Source: Edaphochlamys debaryana (Eukaryota; Chlorophyta; Chlorophyceae; Chlamydomonadales). From it: a stretch of DNA of 64,000 nt. The stretch is taken from NCBI GenBank assembly GCA_016858145.1, contig JAEHOE010000017.1:1054001-1118000 (forward strand), in the 5' to 3' direction. Position numbers and translations under genes: made by a program. Every line of letters starts with the position of its first letter. Positions within the stretch are counted from its first letter, which is position 1. The notes beneath the pieces are model-generated. The model searched no databases and had not been told where the DNA came from. It was given only the letters and a program-made list of their open reading frames with translations. Below are positions 39,749 to 51,700 of the stretch, piece after piece.

Positions 39749-42700
39749 ATGACCGCTGCAGCCCACCCAGCTACGTCGCCCCGACCAGACACGGGCGAAA
39801 AGCAAGCTCTAGGGGTCGTCGGTAGCAGCTCGAGGGCTCCGAAGCGGAGCTCGTCGGGAGCATGGCCCTATGCTATGCGGAGAATGGGCGCCCGTGCAGC
39901 GGCTGTGGAGCTTTCGAGGCAAGCTTGATCCCCCTTACTCAGCACAGTGCTTGAAGACGGCCACGGCATGGGGTCGTGCTGTGTCGGCTCACGTCGCTGA
40001 CTTGACCCGGCGGGCGCCGCTGACATCCTCCTGTTCAGTGTCCTCAAGCTCGCACTTCCCACCGTCTTCGTCGATGTGATCGCGTTCCTGGCTCCACTCG
40101 TCGGAACGCTGCTGGTGGGTTCGGCGCTCTGTGCTCTCGCGCACCGGTCCTGTCCTCCCCCCACGCACCCCGCTGACACCCCCGACCTCGCCAGTCGCCA
40201 CCCCCACCACTTGCTCAAACGAGCAGACATGCACACAATTGCACTACACATCTCGGTCCCGTAAGACCTCGCAAAACCCTTTCCTACTTGCCTGCAGGTG
40301 GCACAACTAGGGACCACCGAGCTGGCTGCCCTCACGCTCGGCCACATGGTATACAATCTCACGGGCCTTTCATGGCAAGTCTCATGCAACCGGGGACTGG
40401 GGCAGGCTCAGGACTGAATTGCCCAGAGACACGTGGTATCAGGAGGGCGCGGGAACCGAGGCTAGGCAGGCGGCGGCAGCCAGGCGGGCCTGCATTGCTT
40501 GTGGGCTGAAGTCTTGTTCAGCGTCATGGGTCTGGCGCCTGGAGCTGGCTGTGAGGGCGCGTGCAAGCGTGCAACACCTCAGCACCCTTAACTCTAACTC
40601 TCCAGGCCCTCCGTAGACCCACTTCCGCATCGCACTTGGTATCTGTGTCCCACAGGACTAGCGGCCTGACGGGAGGCATCTCCACGCTGTGCGGCCAGGT
40701 GTACGGCGCGGGGAAGTACGGCAGCGTGGGAGTCATCTTCCAGCGTGCGCTGATAATCTGCCTGCTGTGTGGGCTTCCCGCCTACCTATCGTGGCTTTGG
40801 GCTGCAAACCTCTTCACGCTCCTAGGTGAGGCGCAGTGCAGTGGATAGCGGCAGGGCGAACTGGCAGACCGTCTCGGCCGCAGCCCGCGGCCCACAGGTT
40901 GAATTTCCTTGTCTGGACCTGTGACAAGGATGGCTGCCCGAAGGCTCAGACTTAAGACCCAGCCTCACGTTCATCAGGGTGGTCATGGTGGCACGCATTG
41001 CGACGAAGACTAGCTTTCACGGCGCCCATCCTCTTGCTACCCGCAGGCCAGACGACCGCGGTTGCAACGCTGGCGGCGGGCTACCTCCACCGGGTGGCCC
41101 CCTGCATGGCGCTCGGCACCGCGGAGTCGTGCATTCGGTCGTACTTCTTCGCACAGGGGAACGTGACCTTCGTAAGGTGTGGACGGCAGAAGGGGCGCTC
41201 TAGGCGATAGCGAGACGGGGCGTGTGTTGCCCCGACCTGGTTGTGAGCGGGAGTGACACGCTACCCCATGGTGCCGCGCCCCCCTTCAGTGTGACCACCC
41301 TCGTTGGCATCATTGCCTCACCCTGGCTCAACTGGTACTTCATCTCCGGTCTGGGATGGGGCCTGTACGGCAAGGCCTGGGCGCAGGTGGTGGAGGGCGG
41401 CGCAGCGGTAAGAGCAGGGCTGGGACCAGGGCTCGGTACACAGTAATTCGGGAGTGCCGGGACCTGCTGCCACGTGAACCACATCCAGATGTCCATCTGC
41501 TGTGCCACGGTCGTGCTTACCTGGGAAGCCTGCAAACCTGCTAGCCGCCAGCAGCATCACCACCTCCTGATCCCCCCAGGTCATCCTGCTGGCCGGCGCC
41601 ATGGTGTACCAGACGTGGCGCACGCCCCCGGAGCTGCGCACCTGGAGCGGATGGGACCGAGCGGCGTTCAAGGGCTGGGGGGAGTACCTCAAGGTGGGGA
41701 CCGGGGCAGGGCTGGGCTGGGCGGCATTGCTACCTGTAGTGGGCCTTGCAATGACCCATCCATCCCGGCCTCTCCCCATCCGCAGGTGTCCCTCCCGGCC
41801 ACCGCCATGGTGTGTGTGGACTGGTGGGCGCTCGAGGTGCTCACGCTCATGTCCGGAATAGGGGCCAACACGGAGGCAGAGGTAGGCGAGCGAGCCGTTC
41901 CTGACCAGACATTTTGCTTTACCAGCAACTGGGCCTTCGGCGCAGTCTGCTCCTTGCCACGCCGCCGCGCACTGCGTGCCGTACTTACGCCCTGGCTCTG
42001 GGGTAGCTGGCAATGCTCACGCGCCGGACGGGCCCAAAGCGACATGAGAACTTCGCGCCCCTGACTCAACCCCACCCTCGCGCTGCTGCCCTTGCGACGT
42101 GCTTTCGCCGCCCAGGTCGCGGCCACGGGTGCCCTCTATAGCATGTTCCTCATCTCCTACAATGCGGTTGACGGCTTCTCATCCGCCGCCTCCACGCGCA
42201 TTGGGCACATGCTGGGGGCGGGCCGCGCCAGCGCCGCACGCCGGGCCGCAGCAGTGTCCTTTGCGGCCGCCATGGCGCTGACGCTGCTAATCTCGATCGG
42301 CACCGTCGTGGGCGCCCCGCTCTGGATCCCGGCCTTCAGCGCGAATGATCCGCTCGTCCACGCGCTGATCGTCAGCACGCTGCCGTACACGATCTTCGCC
42401 AGCATGGGGTACGCCGCCTACACGGCGCTCACAGGTGGGCGGGGCGACTGGAGCTGTGGCAGGCAGGCAGCGTCGGAGGCATTGCATGGGCAGCAAAGGC
42501 GGCCCTCCAGCTGTTGCCACTGAGCTCTGCCCTTCGTTCGTTACGCTAACGCGACTTCGCCGATCTCTCAACCCCCTTCTTGCAGGCGTGCTCAGCGGCG
42601 CCGGGCGCCAGGGGCTGGGCACCGTCGTCTCTGTGACAACGGTGTGGGGCGTGGGCGTGCCAGTCGCGGCCCTGACGGTGCTGGGGCTGGGCTGGGGCAT

Positions 42701-43064
42701 CCAGGGCCAGTGGCTGGGCTGCGCCCTGGCCTACGGGCTGCAGGGGATAGCTCTGCTGTGGTGCATCTTTGCACGCTGGGACTGGAGCGAGGAGGTCAGG
42801 CGCGCCGCCAGCGCCGTTTCCCTGCACAGCATGGCTGACGAGGACAGCATCAGCGAGGGTGACTGCGAGACCGCCCAGTGCAACGCCAGCGTGCCGACGT
42901 CACATTCGTCGTCGCCGTCGCACACGAGCACGGACTCCGAGGACGATAAAGAGCTGCTCGACGAGGAGGAGGTGGTGGACGAGGAGACGCCGTGCCTGCG
43001 CATGCGCGGGCGGCCCGACCGCCCCAGCGAGCGGGGGTACGGCGGAGAGAAGGAGAAACCCTGA
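39749..43064 (+). CDS. MATE family multidrug/toxin extrusion transporter
   Basis: Ten exons: 39749-39918, 40039-40114, 40298-40374, 40656-40825, 41047-41176, 41290-41407, 41580-41693, 41786-41881, 42116-42434, 42586-43064; 582 residues. Family blocks in order: VLKLALPTVF (helix 1), VAQLGTTELAALTLGHM (helix 2), GGISTLCGQVYGAGKYG, YLHRVAPCMALGTAESC (helix 5), FISGLGWGLYGKAWAQ, LPATAMVCVDWWALEVLTLMSG (helix 7), ASTRIGHMLGAGRASAARR (helix 8 and loop) and QGIALLWCIF. Such proteins use an H+ or Na+ gradient to export organic cations or metabolites at the plasma or vacuolar membrane. The last about 100 residues form a Ser/Asp/Glu-rich cytosolic tail. Introns at 39919 and 40375 have GC donors; both joins restore family sequence (ELSSVLKLALP and TGLSWTSGL). 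Confidence 0.93.
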
Positions 43065-43771
43065 GCGGCCTGGTCCCGACCCACATGAGGGGTGGCTCTA
43101 GTGCCTGATGTGGGTCGGAGGCAACGTGACAGGAGCGGTAACGTGACACGACATGGGTGGGCGGGGGCGTGGATCCTGCTAAAGCTTGTGATGTGGGTTG
43201 GGGGCTAACGATGTCCGGCGGCTCCATGGAGCCGCTGTGTGGTGCCCCTTGGTTGATACCGGTAGTTGTGGGTGGGTTGAGGAGGGGAGGGGACGGGTAC
43301 ACTGACTCCTCTGCAGGCCACAACGCCGACCAGTAAACAGACACAGGGGTACGGGATGTATTGATCCTGCATTTGCGAGTGGTGAGAGTAAAGAGACCGT
43401 GTGAGTAAGTGTACGTGCTATGTCGAGCCTGCCTCATCTTGGCAGGAAGTGGGCTGGCAAAGGAGTTGGGGCAGCAGACTGTCGCCAAGGTGGCTGACGG
43501 GCCTCCTAGGCCCCGTAGTCGATAGCCGGTTAGGCGTGGGGCCGTGACGGGGCCACTGCCCTCTGCACAGGCTGTAGGAAGCGCGGGTCGAAGCCCTTTG
43601 CGGGCCGTTTGCGCAAGCAGTCCGAGCGTGTCTTCGGCAGAAGACGGTACAGGAATGTAGACGCAGACGGCCTTTCAGGGTTCCGGTGAAGAAGAACGAG
43701 TGGGTCAGAGGGCCCTGTGCCGGCTTAGCTGTCGAGAGGTCGAGCGCGTCTGGGGTACCTCCCCAAGCAGA

Positions 43772-43776
43772 TGTAA
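43772..43776 (+). terminator. Putative poly(A) signal of the MATE gene
   Basis: TGTAA about 710 nt after the MATE stop and 216 nt before the next start codon. It is the only such signal I noticed in this intergenic stretch. Confidence 0.5.
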
Positions 43777-43991
43777 AGCAGTATAAAGCCTACAGTCTGC
43801 GATCCCAGCATTGAGGCCACTCGCAGGATAGGAGGCGCCGGGAAGGACCGACGACGTTGACTGAGGGCGGGGCGGCGGTGGCTCGTGCGGGGTGAGAGAT
43901 GGCGTGCGTGCCCCGGCACGAAACACCCGGCACGGATCGGTGCGGTATACCATGCTCCGTGGCGCCAAGGTGTTTCGCATAACGCGCGAAG

Positions 43992-46900
43992 ATGAGAGCA
44001 CGAATAGGAAGCGTTCTCGCTATCACGCTCGCCAACTTTGCTTGCTCCCGCGCACTCGAGGATGCGGTGCTTCAACACATGCGTGAACGCTCAGCCGATT
44101 ATATAACAAGTGTAGGACCGCTGACCCCTCATCTGGAGCTCGAAAGACACTGCGAGGAGCGCGCGCTGCATCTCCAAATTGAGAATGATGTTCAGCGCAA
44201 GAAGCTCATGTGGGTTGGTTTGGCGCGCTACTTGACTGCTGTCATGGCTTCTGAAGCGGCCATGGGTACGCAGATTTACGTCCATGAGCGGCGACGCGTC
44301 CTTACTGGTACGTGTGTCAACACCCGCAACACCCCGCGGGGTTTCCCCTTCAGCCTTGCCCGGAACGGAGATGCGCGGGCGCTTTCAGAACAATTGCGCA
44401 CCTGTCAGTCGAGTCTGGCGGCCCTCAGATTGGCCTAACGTCAGGTCGTCCGGGTGAGAACCGTGCTACAAGGTGCGGACGCTCAATCCCTCTCAATCCT
44501 AAACCCAACAGGATGTGGAGCCCGTGTTCCTCAAGACACTACAGAACATCGTCATCACGCTGCCCGACAACCGTATCACCAACCTAGCTCGGGTGCACAT
44601 GGTGAGGCGCCGGGTGGTGGCACCCCTCTGCTTGCCATGACCGGGCGGTCTAGACGGTTCCGTCAGGGCCGACCCCCGTGACCGCAAGCCCTCTCGCTTC
44701 CCTGGGCTCCGGATTGGTCCATGTCACGGCTTTTCACGCACTGCCCTGGGCTCAGCTGTTTTCTGTCGCGGCGCCTCTGCCCTTTGCGCCCTACAGATAC
44801 ACCCGCTCAGCACGTCTGCCATGGGGCTGTGCAGGAAGCTGCAGGATCAGTACGGCAACGGCTGCGCCCCGGGGTTTGAGAACACGTTCCCCGCGGTGCA
44901 GGAGTCCCAGGTGGGCAGCTGCGCGCGCGCTTCGGGTCCAGTCACGTGCGCTCACGTGGTCCAGGCGCTGGGGGAGGCAGCAAGCGGCTCACGCCATGCT
45001 GGGCCGACGCCATGCTCTGTGGACACTGTGCTCCTCAGTTCTCACTTGTCCCCCACTTGTCCCCTTGTCCCCCCCCACCTGCCGCTGCACCTCTGCCCCA
45101 CCCCTGTCCACACACCCTCCCTTCAGGCAAACTCTTCCCACATGGCGTTCCTGAGCGGCGGTTTCTTCGTGGTGGGGTACGCCAAGATGGGGATCATGAT
45201 CAACCTGCTCAGCCTGGGGTACGGTGAGCACGCCGTACGGACACTCGACATCCATCAATCGGATTATACTTGCATGCTGGACACTAGCTAGATCATGGTT
45301 GTAGAATGACGCTGGGTTGATGAGAGATGTGGTTGTTGCGGTACCCTCCTCAGCACGCTGCCTTGGCTCCAGGGCCTGTGAAAGGCCGATTCTCCTTTCC
45401 CTGCTTGCCTCTGCTCCGCTGCAACCAATGGCGGAGGATCAGACGTGCTCTTCGTGGATTCCGACCACGTCTACTTCCGCAACCCCATCCCCGCCTTCTA
45501 CACAAGCTACAAGGCAGATCTGTACAGTGAGGGAGCGTGCACGAGCTATGGGAGGCATGGGGCGAACCGGTTGGGACTGTGGGAGCGCGCACGAGGCGTG
45601 GGGGCGGTGTGTGTGTGTGTGTGGGGGGGGGGTGAAGAGGGCGTCAGGAGAAGGGCATGCCAGCAGGGAGGGTGGGCTTTCACACAGGCATACAAACAAG
45701 GGCTGCTTATTAGGGAACCTGCGCAGTTGCCGACCCACAGCGGGCGCTTCCAGGGTTCGCTGCCTCCCCGTTGCCTGCGTCTCCCGCTGACGGCAAGGTC
45801 CGTGCGTCAACGGGCCTGAACCTGCAGCTGCCCCCCTCCTCTCCACCCCCCTCCGTCCTCGCCCCGACCCAGCTGCCCTGGAGCACTGCCGCAACCTGGA
45901 CACGCAGGACGGCGTCGTGCAGTTCCCCGATAAGGCGAGCCGCGTGGGGGCTCAACAGTGTGCGGGGCTGCGGGTTGCGTGCGGAGGGAGGGAGCCGGGG
46001 GAGCGCGGTTCGGGGGGCCATCAATCACATCGAGCGTTGGGATAGGGGGCGTCCTGCAGTTCTCCGACATGTTGACCACATCAGGCATCTGCTATGTCTG
46101 GTTTGCCGTAGCGGGAGCTCATGTGGGGCAAAGGAGGCGTGTAGGGAGCTTGCCGTGGGTAGCCGAGCTGCTTGCAAACCCCGGCCCACTCCCCATCGCG
46201 TTCCTGCAGACCACGGGGCCGCAACCAGCATTGCCTCCCTCGTTCAGCCTCCTCGCCATCCTTCCGCCTGACAGGTCGTCCCCAACATATCGACGCTCTT
46301 TGCCAGGGCTACTGGGGCCGTCATGCGGTGCGTACGGCAGTTCGTACGGCAGCGCGTGATGCAGCGCCTTCACGTCACCCCTGCTTGCCCCCCGGGCTCA
46401 CCCCCTGCCGCACCCTCAGCTGACGCGTCAAGCTCTTAACGGCATTAACCTGTTGCCTCCATTCATTCTTCCCAGGTGCTTGATGAACTGGTTCTTCGCT
46501 ATGATCAGCTGCGCGGGCAAGAACGAGTGGTGCTGGGACCAGGTGCGATGTGGGGGGCAGGGGCGTGCCTTCTGGAGGTGTGGGGGACCCCCCTGAAGCG
46601 GGGCGGGGGTCACTCAGGTCTTCGAGGTTTCGCTTGCGTAGCGGCGGGGACAGGACCCCGTCAACGCTCCATTCCGCACCCCTGCACCTCACCCTGGCTG
46701 TCTCCTGCCTGCCAGCTTCTCCCCGGCTTCCTTACCCTGTGCTGGGCTCTGGCCCTGACCCGACAACCCTCACCAAGCCGCCCCTCATTCCATCATCTTC
46801 CCCGACTCGCACCTCCCCCCCAAACAGTATAAGTTCAAGGGCTCCATGGAGCTATGCATGCGGGGCATGTCGTACAACCATTTCACCCTAGGCTTCCTCT

Positions 46901-47810
46901 CTCCGGAGAAGTTCGCATCGCTGTGTCACGGCACGTGCGGCTGCGATGCGCTGGGGATGCCACGTGTGGTGTGGCGCGGTGGCCGTGGGGACCCGGCGTA
47001 CGAAGAAACCTGCCCTGCGAGGGTGGTGAAGAAGTGGTGGGTCTGTGGTTCAGAGGGGTGTGGGGGGGTAACCGCAGGGTGATGTGGGTTGATGTGGGTC
47101 GGGGGATGTGGGTCGGTGGCAGGTGGGGAGCGCGCAGCTGCAGTGACGGGCCATGAGGGAGAGCTGTTGCGTGCTGTTGGTGGTGGCTTACAGTGGATAC
47201 GATGGGCTGGTGGGTAGCGGGCTTGAGTGCGTAGGACGGGTCACTGAACGGGTGTGCCCCTTACGCGGGGACCGTCGTACCTCCAGGGGTCGTACGGTAC
47301 TTCATGGCACGCATTTTGGCTTCATGTCCCAATCGCCGCATCCATGCAACATCGCAGGTGGCTTTTCCACGTCGCCTGCTTCGCGGGTCACATGGACGGC
47401 AGCAAGGTCAAACACATGCAGGTGGGGGCAACACTGCAAACGGCTGCGTTTCTCCCGACGCGACTCATGCTGATGTAGCTGCGCCTTAACAACGCCCAAA
47501 TTGAAGAAACCGCCTTTATTGATTGCTTGACCCACCTTCGCTTCATTGCCTTCGCCGCAGCGCGCTCTGCGGCTGTACGAGAAGCACGTGGGGCCACAGG
47601 GCTCCGCGCCGCAAGACCCCATGCCGTGGTGAGTCCGTGCATGTGAAGTCACTGGGAGGACCACGCTGCGCTGAGTCTGACTCGAGTGGACCGGTTCCCA
47701 CATTGCCTTGCAGGCTCTCCCCTGACCGCCTGACCGCCCTCTTCCCCGCGTGCCCCGCCCCCAGGTGGACAGCCGACCCCTGGTGGCTCAACTTCACAGC
47801 CGCGGGGTAG
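43992..47810 (+). CDS. Nucleotide-diphospho-sugar transferase-like protein (GT77-type), secretory pathway
   Basis: Exons: 43992-44307, 44512-44601, 44797-44910, 45127-45223, 45443-45526, 45873-45934, 46275-46327, 46476-46542, 46828-46997, 47358-47421, 47561-47628, 47765-47810. All joins close except the first, where phases disagree. The N-terminus MRARIGSVLAITLANFACS looks like a signal peptide or anchor. The core is KMGIMINLLSLGYDVLFVD, then SDHVYFRNPIPAFYTSYKAD: the long helix, strand and DxD-type Asp-Ser-Asp motif of the PF03407 sugar-transferase fold. Then comes STLFARATGAVMRCLMNWFF. Algal members often arabinosylate or galactosylate cell-wall glycoproteins in the Golgi; donor and acceptor here are unknown. 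The C-terminal part is Cys/Trp-rich and ends PWWLNFTAAG. The 45935-46274 intron has a GC donor. The 46997 donor is chosen by phase only. Confidence 0.7.
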
Positions 47811-48764
47811 GGCAATCCTCCGTGGCCACATCAAGGGACGGGGTAGGGGTAGGGTAGGGCAGGGCTGGGCCCGGGCGCCCATTCCCTGACTCTCGGCGAC
47901 AGGTCACGCCAGGCTCTGCAAATGCGAGGCCGGACTCCGCCGCGTGAAGAGGCTGGCAGCGGGGTGTCGGGTTAAACAAAGCCCGATGCCGGCGAGAGCT
48001 GACGGTGGACGGGAGCGGACGATGTGGCCTGTTGTGGCTTGTGGGCTGGAACAACTCGAACGTGGTGAGCTGGCCTAGAATGGCTGAACCAATTGTTCCG
48101 TTTGTTCCGCATTCATTGAAGGGACCAATCAAGGCCTTGAGCGTGTAGACACAGTCCGACTTGACCTTGACTGGCTGGGCAAAGTGAGGAGGCTAGGCGC
48201 TGTCACGGCAGTATGGGGCAGCACGGGGAGGAGGGGCACTGATGGGGCCTGCGTGCCGGTGTGACAGGTGTATAGGTTCCCCTCGCGTCTGCTCGGGCAT
48301 GTTATCGAAGCCAAGTGCACATGCATGTTTGAAGGCATGCAGTCGCAAATCAGAAATCCATGTAAGGAAGACTGTTAATAGCTCTCTCAGAAGCCTCCTG
48401 ACAGAAAGCACTGCACTCATCATGAAACGCTTGAGCTGTCTCCGGACTCTCCGCTACCGGCATGTATGTGTCTACACTCGCTCACATGAGGCCAATGCGG
48501 TCACACTTAAGACGGGAGCCAATGCCCTGCTTCACATCCAAACACACAGTGCCGCCGAGCTTGAAGTCCAGCAGGTGCCCATATATAGTGTATAGTACGA
48601 CCATGCCCATCCGGTGTAACCTTGGCTGTTTACGGACAATTCAGCATGCAGCTCACCCCCTGCAATGCAGCCTCAGTCCTTCGTCCGTCCCGTTGGGCCT
48701 ACCGTCGCATCGTGCGTAATGCTGCCACAGCTCCACATGTATGCGCGATCAGCTAGCTTATTGG
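47811..48764. other. Convergent intergenic region
   Basis: About 950 bp between the convergent sugar-transferase-like and JmjC genes. Plus-strand TGTAA occurs at 48361-48365 and 48615-48619. No exon-like sequence seen. Confidence 0.5.
48361..48365 (+). terminator. Putative poly(A) signal of the sugar-transferase-like gene
   Basis: TGTAA 551 nt after the stop codon. A second TGTAA lies at 48615-48619 and could be used instead. Confidence 0.45.
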
Positions 48765-51700
48765 CTAGTAGCGATCTCCGCAGCAGTGGAGCGCTAGCAG
48801 CGCCCACCGCACCCTCCGCCTGGCACTCAGGCACGCGGCCTGGTCTGACCGAACCGCTGCCAGCGCCGCCGCCAGTATGGGCCCAGCCGCCGCCCCCGCC
48901 AGCACCGCTGCCATCCCCTCCTTCAGCTCCAGCCCCCGAGCCCCCGCCCCTGAGGTCCCCGGTGCTTCCAGAGCCCCGCCAGAGCTCCGCTCCAGGCCTT
49001 GCAGCGCGCGGCGGCACGCCTCCAGCGCATCACCGCCGGCACCGCCGCTGCCGCCTCGGCCGCCTTCATCCAGGCTAAATCCCGGAACCGGAACCGGAGC
49101 CGTCACGCCGCCAGCCCACTCCAGCCAGAATACCGCGTCGTAAGGGCCACAGGCAGGGCCGGCGCCGGCGTCGCCAGCTCCAGGAGCCTCGCCGTCGGCT
49201 GCCTCCGCCAGCTGCGCCGCCGCCGCCTCGACCGCGTCGTCTGCAGCCGCCACCGTCAGGGCCTCCGCCAGCAGCTCCAACAGCCGCTGCGCCGCCGCCA
49301 GGAGCTCACGTTCCTGCTCCAGCGCCGCCGCCGCCAACTCCCCCGCCGGTACCATTGGGATCTGCCCCGCTGTCGGCGGGGCCGCACCGGCTGAGCCCAC
49401 AGAAGCCTCAGCAGCGGGAGTCGCTGGCACTGGGCCCGGGCGCCCCGCCGCCTGGGGCCAGAGGCGGCGGCGGAGGTTCGCCAGGAGCGCTCCGGACACC
49501 GCGGCAGCTGCAGTCGCCGCTGCCCCTTGCCCCTGCATCTGCGCCACCCCTTGCGCTGCTGCCTCCCTCTGCTGCAAGCCCTCCGCCGGCAGGCCATGTG
49601 ACGATAACGCCTGCGCCTCGCCGGGCCCAGGAAGCAGGGCGGTGAGCGGCGCGGCCTTCCGCAGGGCGGTCAGCGGCCCATCCGCAGCCCCAAAGGCGAT
49701 GTGCACCAGCCAGGCGTGCAGCAGCACCTGCGGAGCGATGGATTCCGATAAAAGGCTACACGTGGCAACGCTCAACACCCAACAGGCAACGGTCGGTGTC
49801 ATTCGGGGCAAGATTGATGCTCCTGATCAGCCGGCCAAGCCCTCCCCCTCACCGCTGCTCTCGCTGGGGCGCTGTCCGCCTCCTCCTCGGCCCCTGCTGG
49901 CCCCGCCCGCGCCGCCGCCAGCGCCACGGCGGCGTGGGCCACGGCCATCCAGGTGAAAGGACCCTCCACCTTCAAGCCCAGCAGGGAGGAATTCCAATCA
50001 GCAGCGCATCGCACCACTCCTTTCCAATCCAAGGGGCCCTTGTACCGGCAAGCGGTGCTACCCCCAAGGTGCTACCCCCGCCTGGGCCCGACCGAGGCCG
50101 CTCACCTCCAGCCCCAGCGTCAGGTGAAGCGACGGCGGCGCCACAGCCTCCGCCGTCCCCGCCTCTCCCGCGCATGCTCCCACTGCCGCTCCCTCTTCCG
50201 CTGGTGTCGAGGCCTCATTCCCCGCAGTTTCAGGCTCTGCCGCTGCCGCTGGCCCTGCGCTGCGTCGCACGGGTGGAGCAGCCGTGGAGACGCCTTCAGC
50301 CCCAGTCTCCCCAGCCCCAGCCCCAGTCTCCCCAGCCCCAGCCCCAGCCCCAGTCTCCCCAGCCCCAGCCCCAGCCTCCCCAGCCCCAGCCCTGGCCCCC
50401 CCAGCGGTGGCCTCCGCGCTGGGCCCCGACGCTGCCGCCTGGTGGCCCCAGCCGCGGGGGAGGTACAGCACGTCCCCCTGCCGCAGCAACAGGGACACGC
50501 ACGGCGGGGGCCGCGGGGCCTGGGCCTGGACCTGGGCCTGGGCCTGGGCCTGGGCCTGGGCCTGGACCTGGGCGTGGACCTGGGCGTGGACCTGGGCCTG
50601 GACCTGGACAGGGTCGTGAGGGCCCTCAGGCGTCTGGGCGCCGGGGCCCTGGGGTGGGGCGGACGCACTGTCGCTGCCGCCACCGTTGCAGCACGGCTCG
50701 GGCTCGGGCTCGGGTGGGTGAAGCGCCGGCAGCGGCAGGCGCGGGCAGTAGCTGAGGGGCAGCAGCTGGGCGGGCAGCAGCCAGGGCGGCTGTAGCAGCC
50801 AGGCCTTGGAGCCCTGCGCGGGAGGGGTGGGGGCGGCACACCGGATGGTTGATGGGCCAGAACCGACCCCTCAGAACCCCATCAATATCTCTGATTGCCG
50901 TACCTGCATCTGCAGTACGATGACGCAATGGTCGTCGTAGTGCGCCGTAAGCCCTTGGCTGCCTGGCAGGCAGGCGGGCAGCGGCCAAGGGGTGGCGCGC
51001 GCAGTAAGGATGCAAGTTGCCAGGAAGGCGCGCAGGGCTCGGCGCCCGGCAGCGTCCGTCCTTGAAACACGAGTTGACTTTGGGTTTGGGGGACCCACCT
51101 GGCGGCGTGGCGTACAGGTTTGCACCCGCTGGCAGACCCGTCAGCTCCTCCAGACGGTCCTGCGGGAGGCGGGGAGGCGGGAAGTGGTAGAGGGGTGGGC
51201 CTACGCGCTGTGGAAGCGGCAGGTCGCCTGCGCCCCCAGCACAGGTCACCAGCCGCCTCCCTGCCGCGGGCAAGGGCAAGCCACCGCTCATAGAGGCGCG
51301 GAGCCCTGCAGCCCCGCGGCCCCGCTGCGGCCATGTGCTATGTCTTGGACCTGGTCGCGCGCCCCTGGGTGTCCAACCCAGGCCCCAAGCCGTCGCAGGC
51401 CTAGCCACCGTACCCATTCCCGCAGCCCCAGCAACCCCAGCCCCACCCTCCACCCTCGGCCTCTGCCGGCCACCCACCTGCAGCCCACACAGCTCCCCGC
51501 TGCGCCCCCCCGCGCCCCGCATCACCACCGTGAACCCCCCCACCAGCGCCGCAGCGCAGTCGCCCGGTGCCACGTCAGCCGTCCCTGCCGCCGCCGCCGT
51601 CGTTCCTGTCCCCGCCACCTTCGGCCCTGCCGCCGCCGCCGCCGCGGGCGTGTAGCGGCGCTCGCGTGCCACCAGGTCCACGTCAGCGCGCATCCGCATG

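Noticed and set aside
46055..46121. Extra exon FSDMLTTSGICYVWFAVAG in the sugar-transferase-like gene
   Set aside because: It fits by phase, but joining 45934 directly to 46275 gives a more natural continuation (VQFPDKVVPNISTLF). Kept out without transcript evidence.
49796..50795. Plus-strand frames of about 300 codons with Pro/Gln and Gly/Leu runs
   Set aside because: Complement of the JmjC exon 50813-50106; the minus strand carries the catalytic motifs.
51206..51334. Segment LYERWLALARGREAAGD as a JmjC exon
   Set aside because: Direct joining of 51478 to 51159 keeps phase and places DRLEELTGLPAGANLY correctly; the segment is not needed.
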